From: SCGC-AG-212-J23 sp035762345
GTDB taxonomy: Bacteria; Pseudomonadota; Gammaproteobacteria; Burkholderiales; SG8-39
Direction of reading: 5' to 3'
DNA length: 64,000 nt
Assembly: GCA_035762345.1 (NCBI GenBank)
Contig: DASTPE010000068.1
Location: forward strand, 16,849-80,848
Under the pieces are notes generated by a model. That model saw nothing but the letters and a program-made list of their open reading frames with translations. It was not told where the DNA came from and ran no database searches. How positions within the stretch are numbered: the first letter of the stretch is position 1; each line of letters opens with the position of its first letter. Position numbers and translations under genes: made by a program. Shown one piece after another: positions 31,369-40,400 of this stretch.

Positions 31369-32342
31369 TCGATCACCTTGTCCGCGCGCAGGAGGACCGA
31401 CGCCGGAACCGTGATGCCCTGCTCCCTGGCGGTCTTCAGGTTGATCACCAGCTCGAAGCGCGTCGGCTGCTCGACCGGCAGCTCGGCCGGCCTCGCGCCT
31501 TTCAATATGCGGTCGACGTAGACGACTGCGCGCCGGAAGACTTCGGCGAGATTCGGGCCATAGGACATGAGCCCGCCGGCCTCCACGTACGTGCTTTCCT
31601 CGAACATGGCCGGGATGCGGTGGCGCATGGCGAATTCAAGGATGCGCACGAGGTGCAGGCGCGTGAACGGCTCGGTGGTGACGAGGAGCGCCTGCGGCCG
31701 CAGCTTCTCCAGCTCGGCGAAAGCGGCCTCGAGTTCCTCGAGGTTGCGCGGCCCCACGGTGCGCAGAAGCACTTGCGACTGACGTGCGGCCGCCTCCGTT
31801 TCGCGCACGCGCAGCGCCATCCCCGGATTCGATGAGTCCCACAGCAGCGCGATGCGCGACATGCCGGGCTCGAGCGTGTGCAGCAGCTCGAGCCGCTTGG
31901 CGCTGAGCTGCGGGGCCATGAGCGACGTCCCGGTGACGTTGGCTCCCGGGCGTGCGAGGCTGTCGACAACGCCCACCCCGACCGGATCACTGTTCGCTGC
32001 GAACACGATCGGAATCGACTGGGTCGCCTCCTTCAGCGCGAGGCTCGCCGGCGTGCCGACGTTCAGGATCACGTCCGGCTGAAACTTGACCAGCTCTGCC
32101 GCGAGCGCCGGCAGACGCTCGAGGTTGCCTTCCGCGGAGCGGCGCTGGATCGTGATGTTCTTTCCTTCAACGTAACCGAGCTCGCGGAAAGTCCGAAAGA
32201 TCACCTCGGTCATCACATTGGGAGTGCCGGTCAGGAGCAGCCCGACGCGATGGATTTTCTCCTGCTGAGCGTATGCACGCAGCGGAGCGACAAGGAGCGC
32301 ACCGGCTGCGAGGAGGAAAGGCCGACGCCGCACTGGGCCCAT
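31365..32342 (-). CDS. ABC-type substrate-binding protein, PF04392 family
   Basis: A 325-residue periplasmic binding protein. The N-terminal leader MGPVRRRPFLLAAGALLVAP ends near AYAQ. The fold is the periplasmic-binding type I clan: RVGLLLTGTPN, the PDVILNVGTPASLALKEAT hinge and PIVFAANSDPVGVGVVDSL are standard for PF04392. These are abundant orphan binding proteins in Burkholderiales, often without a cognate permease, and none is here. Ligand unknown, often predicted sugar- or tryptophan-like. Confidence 0.88.
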   Translation of the reverse strand: MGPVRRRPFLLAAGALLVAPLRAYAQQEKIHRVGLLLTGTPNVMTEVIFRTFRELGYVEGKNITIQRRSAEGNLERLPALAAELVKFQPDVILNVGTPASLALKEATQSIPIVFAANSDPVGVGVVDSLARPGANVTGTSLMAPQLSAKRLELLHTLEPGMSRIALLWDSSNPGMALRVRETEAAARQSQVLLRTVGPRNLEELEAAFAELEKLRPQALLVTTEPFTRLHLVRILEFAMRHRIPAMFEESTYVEAGGLMSYGPNLAEVFRRAVVYVDRILKGARPAELPVEQPTRFELVINLKTAREQGITVPASVLLRADKVIE

Positions 32343-32446
32343 GGTTCCCGCTAGTGCGAAACCACTGGAAATCTACGCCTCGACTCGGGATCTGAGCGGC
32401 CGGAAAGCTACCTCGCTGCGCATGCTAGTCCCGGAGCCCGCCTCTC

Positions 32447-33346
32447 TCAATATGTCCCACGGAACGCGTCGTGCCCCGGCACGTACGTCATGTTGGTGAT
32501 GCCGTGGTTGCGGTTGACGAGCGGGCGGTTGAAGAGACGGTGCTTGATGCTGCGCGTCTCGTGCTCGATCTGGAAAAGCTTGCGGTTGTCGCGCGGGTCG
32601 ACGATCCACTGGAAGCGCCATTCGTCGGCGTCGGTCTCCATCGTGATGAGATCGCGCTCCTTGAGCCAGTGGTAAGGCGTGGCGAAGTCGGCGATGTAAA
32701 CCTGGATATGGTGGTTGTCGTACTCAGAGATCGGCTTCGCGGTTTCACTGAAATACAGGCGCTGGTTCCGACCGATGCTCACCTCGGCTCGTCGACTTCC
32801 TGTTTTTGCGGGAGCTTTCATGACTTCCCGGTAAAACCGCGCAATTCCGTCAGCCATGCCTTCGGGCACGTCGAAGTCGACGTAGACGAGTCCGAGCTCG
32901 GTATTGCCGAATTCAGGAGAAGGCGCGTGGCAGCGCACGCGGTTGCCCCAGGGGCAGGTGGCCTCGACCGCGCCGTTCCTTTCTTCCCAGGAGAATTTGG
33001 TCTTCGCTTCGGGGACGACCCGCTTCATCTCGCTTCCCGCAAACTCGAGGCGTTTCTTGAGCTCTGCGAGGCTCGGCACGACGAAGCCCACGGTGCCGCG
33101 CAGTACTTCGGTTCGCGGCGGAACGGCGCGGCTCGGCAGGTGCACTTGCGTGCGGCCGAAGTTCACCCACATGTTTTCCAGGCCCATGAAGAGATACGGG
33201 TCGCGCGTGCCGCCGAGGCCGACGACGTAGAACAGCGTCGCCAGGCGCTGGTCGGGGATGCAGACATTGAAGTGCTCGAGATGCACGATGTTGCCCACCG
33301 CGTGGGCATCGCGGTCGAATTGCCTGAGCTTCTCGGGTGCGTTCAT
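32447..33346 (-). CDS. VOC (glyoxalase/bleomycin-resistance/dioxygenase) family protein
   Basis: A 299-residue protein with two VOC-type modules. The N-terminal module begins IVHLEHFNVCIPDQRLATLFYV with a candidate metal His; the second begins LGLVYVDFDVPEGMADGIARF and includes YDNHHIQVYI and an acidic segment ETDADEWRF. These spacings resemble extradiol dioxygenases or two-domain glyoxalases, but I cannot assign a full His-His-Glu triad with certainty. It sits 4 bases after (upstream of in transcription) the CoA-transferase-fold pair and is plausibly part of the same catabolic unit. Confidence 0.75.
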   Translation of the reverse strand: MNAPEKLRQFDRDAHAVGNIVHLEHFNVCIPDQRLATLFYVVGLGGTRDPYLFMGLENMWVNFGRTQVHLPSRAVPPRTEVLRGTVGFVVPSLAELKKRLEFAGSEMKRVVPEAKTKFSWEERNGAVEATCPWGNRVRCHAPSPEFGNTELGLVYVDFDVPEGMADGIARFYREVMKAPAKTGSRRAEVSIGRNQRLYFSETAKPISEYDNHHIQVYIADFATPYHWLKERDLITMETDADEWRFQWIVDPRDNRKLFQIEHETRSIKHRLFNRPLVNRNHGITNMTYVPGHDAFRGTY

Positions 33347-33350
33347 CGCG

Positions 33351-34019
33351 CTAGTGTATTCCCCACACTCGCTTTGCGAAATCGGGATAGTCCGGGGCGA
33401 TCGCGGCCGCGACCGGCCCCCGTAACAACGCGAGGTCTTCGTTCGAAGGAACTGGGGTTAAGGGTATGTTTTTCGGGGCGTCGTAGTCGAATCCGGTCTC
33501 GGCGCGCACATCGCCGGGCTCATGCACGCTTTCAAGCCTGAAGCGGCGCTTGTCCTTCTGCCATGAGAAGAGCGCCTTCCCGGTAACGAGCGCCGTTGGA
33601 TCGCCGCGCGCCGAGATGAATTCCACACGAGGGACGAGGACGCGCGGGGAGTGCTCCTCGCGGAAGAGGATCGTTCGCTTCACCACCGAGTACATGAAAG
33701 CCGAGCCGAAGGATCCCGGGAAGCGCCGGCCCTCGGCGCACACCAGGTTGATGTTCGCCTCGCCGTCGATTTGCGCGCCACCGAGGAAAAAGACATCGAT
33801 CCGCCCCTGTCCCGCGAGGTCGAAGAGCTCGCGCGAGCCTTCGCTGAAGGGGTTGCCTTTTCTCTTGTGAAGCATCGACACCCGCATCCCGGGGTGCTTC
33901 TGCCTATGAAGAAAAACTCCGGCGGCGGGGATGGGAGAAGCTGCGCCGACGGCGACATGCCCAGCGTCGCCAATGAGCCGTGCAATTACGCTGGCGAGTA
34001 GCTCTTCGCGGGAGTGCAA
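33351..34019 (-). CDS. CoA-transferase-fold protein, beta subunit
   Basis: A 222-residue member of the class I CoA-transferase family (PF01144), beta type. Domain features are VAVGAASPIPAAGVFLHRQ, an AQIDGEANINLV strand and RVLVPRVEFIS. In transferases a catalytic Glu occurs in a YESG/SENG-like motif after the first strands; the equivalent stretch here is SMLHKRKGNPFSEG, without that motif. It may have lost transferase chemistry, as in related ring hydrolases of the same fold. Start ATG 34019 lies inside the alpha gene (34-base overlap). Confidence 0.75.
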   Translation of the reverse strand: MHSREELLASVIARLIGDAGHVAVGAASPIPAAGVFLHRQKHPGMRVSMLHKRKGNPFSEGSRELFDLAGQGRIDVFFLGGAQIDGEANINLVCAEGRRFPGSFGSAFMYSVVKRTILFREEHSPRVLVPRVEFISARGDPTALVTGKALFSWQKDKRRFRLESVHEPGDVRAETGFDYDAPKNIPLTPVPSNEDLALLRGPVAAAIAPDYPDFAKRVWGIH

Positions 34020-34822
34020 ACGAACTCGTCGAGATAGCGCTGAAAGCCTTCCCGGGTACGGGCAGCGCGCGCGTAGTGTGCAAGATGGGCGTCGTCAATG
34101 TCGTACACGCCGGCAATCCCCAGCGGCCAGGCGCCGCGCTTCGCCGGCGCGAGCGCGCTCACGTACGCCGCGGAAATCACACCCGGGGCGAGCAGCTCGT
34201 CCTCGAGCATGTCGCCGTTCTTCATTTCTTCATACGTCACAAGACACGTCTTGGACGCGTGAGCAATTGTCGCGAGCTCGCGCCTGCGCCCGACCCACAC
34301 GTTCCCGGCCTCGTCCGCCCAGCGCGCGTGGAAGAGCGCGATGTCGGGGTGTATGGCGCCTACGAACAAGATGGGATCTTCACTACCCGAGAAAGGGTTG
34401 GGCAAGACTTTCCAATCCTCGCGTCCTCGAAGAAGGTCGCTGCCCAGAACACCGCGCAAAGGCATGAAGGGAACGCCCTTCTCGCTTGCCTGCAGCGCGG
34501 TGTGTACGGCCGGGCACGTGGCATCGCGCACGACGATCTCGCCCTTTTCCGCCGCTTCGCTGAAGCGCGGCGCAAGCCCCGCTTCCCCAAGCGAGACCGC
34601 GCTCGACTCCACTTCGGCGACGCAGCCCGCGCCGATGAGCATGTCGGCACACAGACCTAACACCGGCACACCGAGCAAGCGCAGGTTCTTCGATTTTCTT
34701 CTTATTACAGCCCTAACTACTTCCATCGCAGGCATGGAGTAGTCCGGCGGCAGGGCGACCCGCGCGCCGTCCGGGATCAGCGCAGCGAGCTCGCTAGCCG
34801 CTGTGCGGAAATCCGGCCGCAT
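33986..34822 (-). CDS. CoA-transferase-fold protein, alpha subunit
   Basis: A 278-residue alpha-type subunit of the class I CoA-transferase family (glutaconate CoA-transferase GctA-like). Recognisable stretches are IPDGARVALPPDYSMPAMEVVRAV at the N-terminus, the glycine-rich VLGLCADMLIGAGCVAEVESS and FVGAIHPDIALFHARWADEAGNVWVG, the usual signature. Overlaps the beta gene by 34 bases downstream and the zinc-ribbon gene by 29 bases upstream, so three genes are tightly packed. Acyl-CoA substrate unknown. Confidence 0.8.
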   Translation of the reverse strand: MRPDFRTAASELAALIPDGARVALPPDYSMPAMEVVRAVIRRKSKNLRLLGVPVLGLCADMLIGAGCVAEVESSAVSLGEAGLAPRFSEAAEKGEIVVRDATCPAVHTALQASEKGVPFMPLRGVLGSDLLRGREDWKVLPNPFSGSEDPILFVGAIHPDIALFHARWADEAGNVWVGRRRELATIAHASKTCLVTYEEMKNGDMLEDELLAPGVISAAYVSALAPAKRGAWPLGIAGVYDIDDAHLAHYARAARTREGFQRYLDEFVCTPAKSYSPA

Positions 34823-35261
34823 CGTTGAGCGCGGCGATCGCCTGCGCGGTGTGGCCCTGGAGCTCTTTCGCCGAGCGCAGCTGCTCTTTGCCGCAGCCGG
34901 TGCACTTGTAGACCGGCATGTCGAGCTCGGCCTTGAACGCAGGCGCGCCCTGGTAGCCGAGGTCGAGCGGAAAGGACTGGCGCTTCTCGGACTTCGACTG
35001 CAGCTCCTTGCCGCAGGCGCAGGTGTACTTTTTGAAGACCATCCCTTTCGCTTCGCCTGCCGGAAGCGAGCCGCCGCGCGTCTTGAGCTCTTGAATCAGC
35101 CATAGCATGAAGTCGCGGTCGATCGGCGCCGCGTGGCCTTTGGCGCATTTCGCGGCCGGCATGCCGGTGACCGTCAGCTTCAACGGAGCGTCTTCCGCGC
35201 TCACGCGCTCGAGCGTCTTCATTTCCACGACGTTGCTGCAGCGAGGGCAGTGCTTGATCAT
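34794..35261 (-). CDS. Zinc-ribbon protein of unknown function
   Basis: A 155-residue protein with three Cys-rich elements: an N-terminal HCPRC at residues 4-8, CACGK near residue 81 and CTGCGK near residue 119. The first and last are typical zinc-ribbon knuckles, with a further Cys in AAKCAKGH near residue 39. No membrane segment. Its 3' end overlaps the CoA-transferase alpha gene by 29 bases. Perhaps a nucleic-acid or chaperone-type factor, but no family is recognised. Confidence 0.6.
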   Translation of the reverse strand: MIKHCPRCSNVVEMKTLERVSAEDAPLKLTVTGMPAAKCAKGHAAPIDRDFMLWLIQELKTRGGSLPAGEAKGMVFKKYTCACGKELQSKSEKRQSFPLDLGYQGAPAFKAELDMPVYKCTGCGKEQLRSAKELQGHTAQAIAALNDAAGFPHSG

Positions 35262-35278
35262 TGCAGTGCCTCCTCCGG

Positions 35279-36718
35279 TTATGCGGTTCCTCCTACCGTC
35301 AAACCTTCGATCTTGAGTGTCGGCTGTCCGACCCCGACCGGCACGCTTTGGCCCTCCTTGCCGCAGGTGCCGATCCCCGGATCGAGCTCGAGGTCGCGGC
35401 CGATCATGGTAACCCGTGTCAGGGCGTCCGGCCCGTTTCCGATGAGCGTCGCGCCTTTGACCGGGTGAGTAACTTTTCCGTTTTCAATCAAGTAGGCCTC
35501 GGCCGCAGAGAACACGAACTTGCCGTTCGTGATGTCGACCTGGCCGCCGCCGAAATTCGTGGCGTAGATGCCCTTCGGCACGCTCGCGATGATCTCGGCC
35601 GGATCGTGCGGACCTGCGAGCATGTAGGTGTTGGTCATGCGCGGCAATGTGACATGCGCGAACGACTCGCGGCGCGCGTTGCCGGTGAGCGGCATGCCGA
35701 GCAGGCGCGCATTCAGGCTGTCCTGCATGTAGCCGCGCAGCACCCCGTCCTCGATCAGCACGGTGCGCTGCGTAGGCGTGCCTTCGTCGTCGACGCTGAG
35801 CGAGCCGCGCCGGCCGGGAAGCGTGCCATCGTCGATCACGGTAACGCCGCGCGAGGCGACACGCTGGCCAAGGCGCCCGGAGAATGCGGAGCTGCCCTTG
35901 CGGTTAAAGTCGCCTTCGAGGCCATGGCCCACCGCCTCGTGCAGGAGCACGCCCGGCCAGCCAGGGCCGAGCACCACGGTCATCGTGCCGGCGGGGGCCG
36001 GGCGCGCCTCGAGGTTGACCAGCGCCTGGGAGACCGCCTGATGCGCGTAGCGATCCAGCACTTCGTCGCTGAAGTGAGAGTAGTCGGTGCGCCCGCCGCC
36101 GCCGGCGCCGCCGCTTTCGCGCTTGCCGTTCGCTTCGGCAATCACCTGGACCGAGAGGCGCACGAGCGGCCGTACGTCGGCCGAGATCGCGCCGTCGGCG
36201 CGCGCGATCAGCACGACCTCGTACTCCCCGCCGAGGCTCGCGATCACCTGGGTGACGCGCGGGTCGAGCGCGCGGCATTTGCGTTCCAGTTTTTCCAAAA
36301 GAGTGACTTTTTCATGAGAATCCAGAGAGGCAATCGGATCCACGTCGCGATACAGCGGCACGGGGCTGCGCCGCTCCGCCGCCTTGAGTCTTCTCGCCTG
36401 CCCCGCCGCGGCGATGGCGCGCGTGGCCTTCGCCGCGTCCTGCAGCGCATTGAAGCTGATCTCGTCCGAGTATGCGAACGCGGTTTTCTCGCCCGAGATA
36501 GCGCGTACGCCAACGCCCTGCTCGATGTTGAAGCTGCCCGATTTGACGATCCCCTCCTCCAGGCTCCAGCCCTCGAAGCGCGAGTACTGGAAGTAGAGGT
36601 CGGCGTAGTCCACCCTGCGCGCAGCAAGCATGCCGAACACGCGCTCGAGCTTCTGCGCTTCCAGGTCGAAGGGCGCGAGCAGCGTGGTCTCGGCGGTTTG
36701 CAGTGCCTGCGCAGTCAA
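35279..36718 (-). CDS. tldD: TldD metalloprotease subunit
   Basis: A 479-residue TldD of the TldD/TldE (PmbA) protease, which matures microcins and degrades CcdA-like peptides. The zinc motif HEAVGHGLEGD is at residues 260-270 (His260, Glu261, His264 for the HExxxH pattern). N-terminal and C-terminal domains have the usual lengths, and the C-terminus ends with the family's GIGTCGKEGQSVPVGVGQPTL. tldE is not in the window. The start overlaps the nitrilase stop by 4 bases. The order yhdP-nitrilase-tldD is a known betaproteobacterial operon. Confidence 0.95.
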   Translation of the reverse strand: MTAQALQTAETTLLAPFDLEAQKLERVFGMLAARRVDYADLYFQYSRFEGWSLEEGIVKSGSFNIEQGVGVRAISGEKTAFAYSDEISFNALQDAAKATRAIAAAGQARRLKAAERRSPVPLYRDVDPIASLDSHEKVTLLEKLERKCRALDPRVTQVIASLGGEYEVVLIARADGAISADVRPLVRLSVQVIAEANGKRESGGAGGGGRTDYSHFSDEVLDRYAHQAVSQALVNLEARPAPAGTMTVVLGPGWPGVLLHEAVGHGLEGDFNRKGSSAFSGRLGQRVASRGVTVIDDGTLPGRRGSLSVDDEGTPTQRTVLIEDGVLRGYMQDSLNARLLGMPLTGNARRESFAHVTLPRMTNTYMLAGPHDPAEIIASVPKGIYATNFGGGQVDITNGKFVFSAAEAYLIENGKVTHPVKGATLIGNGPDALTRVTMIGRDLELDPGIGTCGKEGQSVPVGVGQPTLKIEGLTVGGTA

Positions 36719-37497
36719 CTGAGCCTCCTTCTTACGTCCTTGATGCGTTCAGTGTCTATCTCGGCGAGCACGAGTCCCTCGCCTTCCTCGCGCATGGCGA
36801 GAATCTCACCCCAGGGGTCGACGATCATGCTGTGGCCCCACGTACGCCGGCCGCTTGCGTGGGTGCCGCCCTGCGCCGGGGCGACCACGTAGGCCTTGTT
36901 CTCGATCGCGCGCGCCCTGAGCAGCGTTTCCCAGTGGGCCGCGCCGGTTGGCACGGTAAAGGCGGAGGGCACGAACATGAGGTCGAATTCTCCCAGGCCG
37001 CGGTAGAGCTCTGGGAAACGTACATCGTAGCAAACCGAAAGCGCGATCCGCCCGAACGGGCTATCGATGGCAACCGCCCGATCGCCCCGCTCGAGCGTGC
37101 GGGCCTCGTCGTAACGTTCGTTTTCCCCCTCGAAATGAAAAAGGTGCATCTTGTCGTAGCGCGCGACCCGCCGGCCGGTCTGGTCGTAGACCAGGCAGGC
37201 GCCGCGAATGCGCGTTTCGTCGGAGCTCGAGAGCGGGGCCGTCCCGCCCACAATCCAGATCCCGTTCCTTCTTGCGGCGTGGGATAGAAACTGCTGGATC
37301 GGTCCGCGGCCATCGGGTTCGCGCGCCGCGACCTTGTCGCCCTCGTGGCGGCCGATCATGTAGAAGTTTTCGGGGAGCGCGGCGAGCCGGGCGCCCGCCG
37401 CAGCCGCGGCTGAAATGAGGCGATCCGCGGCCGCGATGTTCGGCTCGACCTCCGGCACCGATACCATCTGGATCGCGGCAATGCGCGTGCGCGCCAT
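36715..37497 (-). CDS. Carbon-nitrogen hydrolase (nitrilase superfamily, Nit-like)
   Basis: A 260-residue amidase with the full Glu-Lys-Cys triad: Glu43 in ALPENFYMIG, Lys116 in RYDKMHLFHF and Cys156 in LSVCYDVRFPELYR. Sequence and size fit the Nit1/NitFhit-like branch, whose members deaminate deaminated-glutathione-type repair substrates, a likely housekeeping role here. ATG 37497 shares its base with the yhdP stop (1-base overlap); the 3' end overlaps tldD by 4 bases. Confidence 0.92.
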   Translation of the reverse strand: MARTRIAAIQMVSVPEVEPNIAAADRLISAAAAAGARLAALPENFYMIGRHEGDKVAAREPDGRGPIQQFLSHAARRNGIWIVGGTAPLSSSDETRIRGACLVYDQTGRRVARYDKMHLFHFEGENERYDEARTLERGDRAVAIDSPFGRIALSVCYDVRFPELYRGLGEFDLMFVPSAFTVPTGAAHWETLLRARAIENKAYVVAPAQGGTHASGRRTWGHSMIVDPWGEILAMREEGEGLVLAEIDTERIKDVRRRLS

Positions 37498-40400
37498 CAG
37501 TTGGATACCGGCTCGGTGGGCGGCGGCAGGATCTTTTCGACTTTGGGATCGCTCCAGGTCCCGGTCACCAGGTAGTCGTATGCGAAGATGTGACCAAGCG
37601 GGTTCTTCAGGATGCGCTGCGCGATTGCCGCGGCCACCCCAGCGACCGGATTGACGATGCCGATGCCGAGCGCCGCGCTGTCGGTCAGGCTCGGCAATAC
37701 GCGCACGCGCAGATCCTGCGTCTCCTGCGCGAGGTTAACCTCGCCGGTCATCTCAACCTCCGCCGCCGAGCCGCGCATGCGGAACTCCTTCAGCTTCAGC
37801 ACGCCGCCATTGATCTGCGCGCTCGACGCGATGCGGTCGAACTGGAATCCCTTGGAGAAAACGTCGCGGAAGTCGAGCGAGATGCGCCGCGGCAAGGCTT
37901 GCAGGCTGATCAGGCCGATGAGCTTGCCCAGCCCCGGCTCGATCTCCAGGAACTGCCCCTCCTCGGCTTGCATCTGCACTTGCCCGCTCAGCGTGGCGAA
38001 ATCGATCGTGGCCGGATCGCCCTGCCATGCGAGCGAGCCCTGCATGCGTGCGCGGCCGCCCTTGACCGTGTCCGGCTGGCCGACGCGGGCGAGAAAACCG
38101 CCCGCGTCGCCGGCCTCGAGGTCGAACTGAATGGCACTGCGCGAGGGCGCGGCGTACCAGATACCCGAGCCGGTGACCGAAGCGTCCGGGTTCGACATTC
38201 TCGCGCGCTCGATGCGCCAGTCGTCGCCCGCGCGACTCGCTACGAGATCGACGCGCCCGAGGCGCTTGCCGCGGAAGTTGAACTCCTCCGCGACCAGATC
38301 GAGCGCCGGCAACTCGCTCGGACGCGTCGCGGGCCGCGGTGGTCCCGGCGACGGATGAGCGGGCGTATCGTCCGGAATCGTGAAGCGGTCTAGTCGCGCA
38401 ATCACCCTCGGTTGAGGGCGTGCGCGATACGAGACGTCCCCGGCGAGCTCGTCGGCCGTGACGTTCGCCGACCAGCCGGCGGCTTCGGCGCTTGCGCGCA
38501 GCGCCACCTTGGTGAGCCGCCTGCCGAATGCGTCGAGGATGCCGAATTTGAGCTCAAGCGCAATAGGTGGAGAATCAGGTTGCGAATCGTTCCCGCCTTC
38601 GCCCGTCAGCAGCGGCAACCAGCGGTCGAGGTCGAACGAGGGAAGCGACCCGTACACCAGCGTCCCCGGACGCTCGGGCAGGCGGATGGGCTGATCGCGC
38701 TCGGGGCCGATCCACACCGCAGTGCGCTGTACCACCATGGCCTCACCCTGGCGCCGGCGCTGCAGCTCGGCCTGCGCCAGCGTGCCGAGCGAGATCGACA
38801 CGCGGTCGCGCTCGGCGCGCGGCGCGGGATTCGCCTCGACGCGCAGCGGCAGCGGGTCGGCGGCTCGCTTCGCAAGCGGCGGCGGAAGCGTGCTTTCCAG
38901 CCCGCGCAGCGGCGACTCGAAACTGATACGCGCGCCGCCGTCCTGCTCGCGGACGGTGACAAGGTAGCCGAAGCTGCCCGACAAATGCTTGCGCAGCGGA
39001 TGATCGAAGAGGGCTCGCGTGGCTTCGAACGAAGCGTCGCCGCGCGCGAGGATTTCGACCGCCCCGTCGACGCGCGTGCCGCCCGAGACCGCCACCGTAC
39101 CGCCGAGCAGTCGGCCGCGTGCGTCGTGCAAGGTGAAGCCGGAGTCGGTGAAGGCCACCCGGCCCGACGCGGACTCGATCGGCGGCAGCCACGGCACCAC
39201 CGTGACCTCGTTGCCGGCGAAATCGAACTCGCCCGTCAGCTGCGTTTTCGGCAGCTCGGCGAGCGGGATATTGACCTTCAGGCTCAGCTTCCCCCGCCCG
39301 TCCGCTTTGATGTCGGCAATGCGCTCGCCCACGCTTGAGCGCAACGGCGAGGAATGCAAGAACCGAAGGAAATCGGCGCTCGGACCGTCGGCCTGCCCGC
39401 TCACATGCACCTGATGCCCGGGCCCGCGCAGGCTGGGGATCACGACGCGCACGTTCGATAGCTGTGCACCGAAGATCGAGCCGCTGCGCCCCACGATCTC
39501 GAAGCGGTCGCGTTCGAAGTTCAGCTCGCCAACGATGTCGTCGATGCGCGGCCAACCCTCGGCGTAGTCCAGCACGCCCTTCTGGACGCGCGCGGTAACC
39601 TGGAATTGCCCCTTCGCCGGATCGACGAAAGGAAAATCGCGCAGGTCGCCACGGATGCGCACGCGCACGTCGCTCGCCTCGCCCGCGAGAATGCCGCGTG
39701 TGAGCCACTTGCGCGGCGCTTCGGGCAGGATGATGGGAAGGTAGCGCCCGACTTGTCGCCCGTCGGCGCGGTTGAGGACTCCCGACAGGTCGATGCTGCC
39801 CGGCCCCGCGCCGTCGCGGGCGTACGTGCCGTAAACATTTCCGCTCGCGTGCTCGTTGGCGAAGGTGACGGACGCGATACGCACTGCGACACCGCCGTCG
39901 CGGCCGCGCTCCCATTCAATCTGGCCCGCGAGCGAGTCGAGCGGGATATTGGGCTCTGAGAATACGAGTGGCAGCTCGAACACGGCATTGCGCGAGGCGA
40001 GCGCGAGGCTGCCGCGATCTTCGGTCGCCTCGAGGCTCCCGCTTAGGCCGGAGAAACCGGGGACGGCGCCCGTTGCCCGCAGCGCGAGCGCGGCGAAGCG
40101 CATGCGCAAGCCAACCTTGGTTGGGGCGTCGAACGGCCCGCTCCATTCCAGGCGCGTCTCCTCCAGTCGTCCGCGCGGGGCAAAGTCCTCGATCGCCTCG
40201 GAAAGCTGGGGGGGTAGCGGCAGCGAGCCGGCGAGGTGGCGCAGCGCGGCGAGCTCGATAACGCTCGCGGCGATTGCGCCACCGGCCTGCGGGCGCCAGA
40301 CGATCCGGAAGTCTGTTTTCGGGACTTCGGGCCCATTCTCGATGAGGAGCGTGAGCCCGCTGCCGGAGAGCTCGACCCCATCCGAAAGCGCGCGCCCCTG

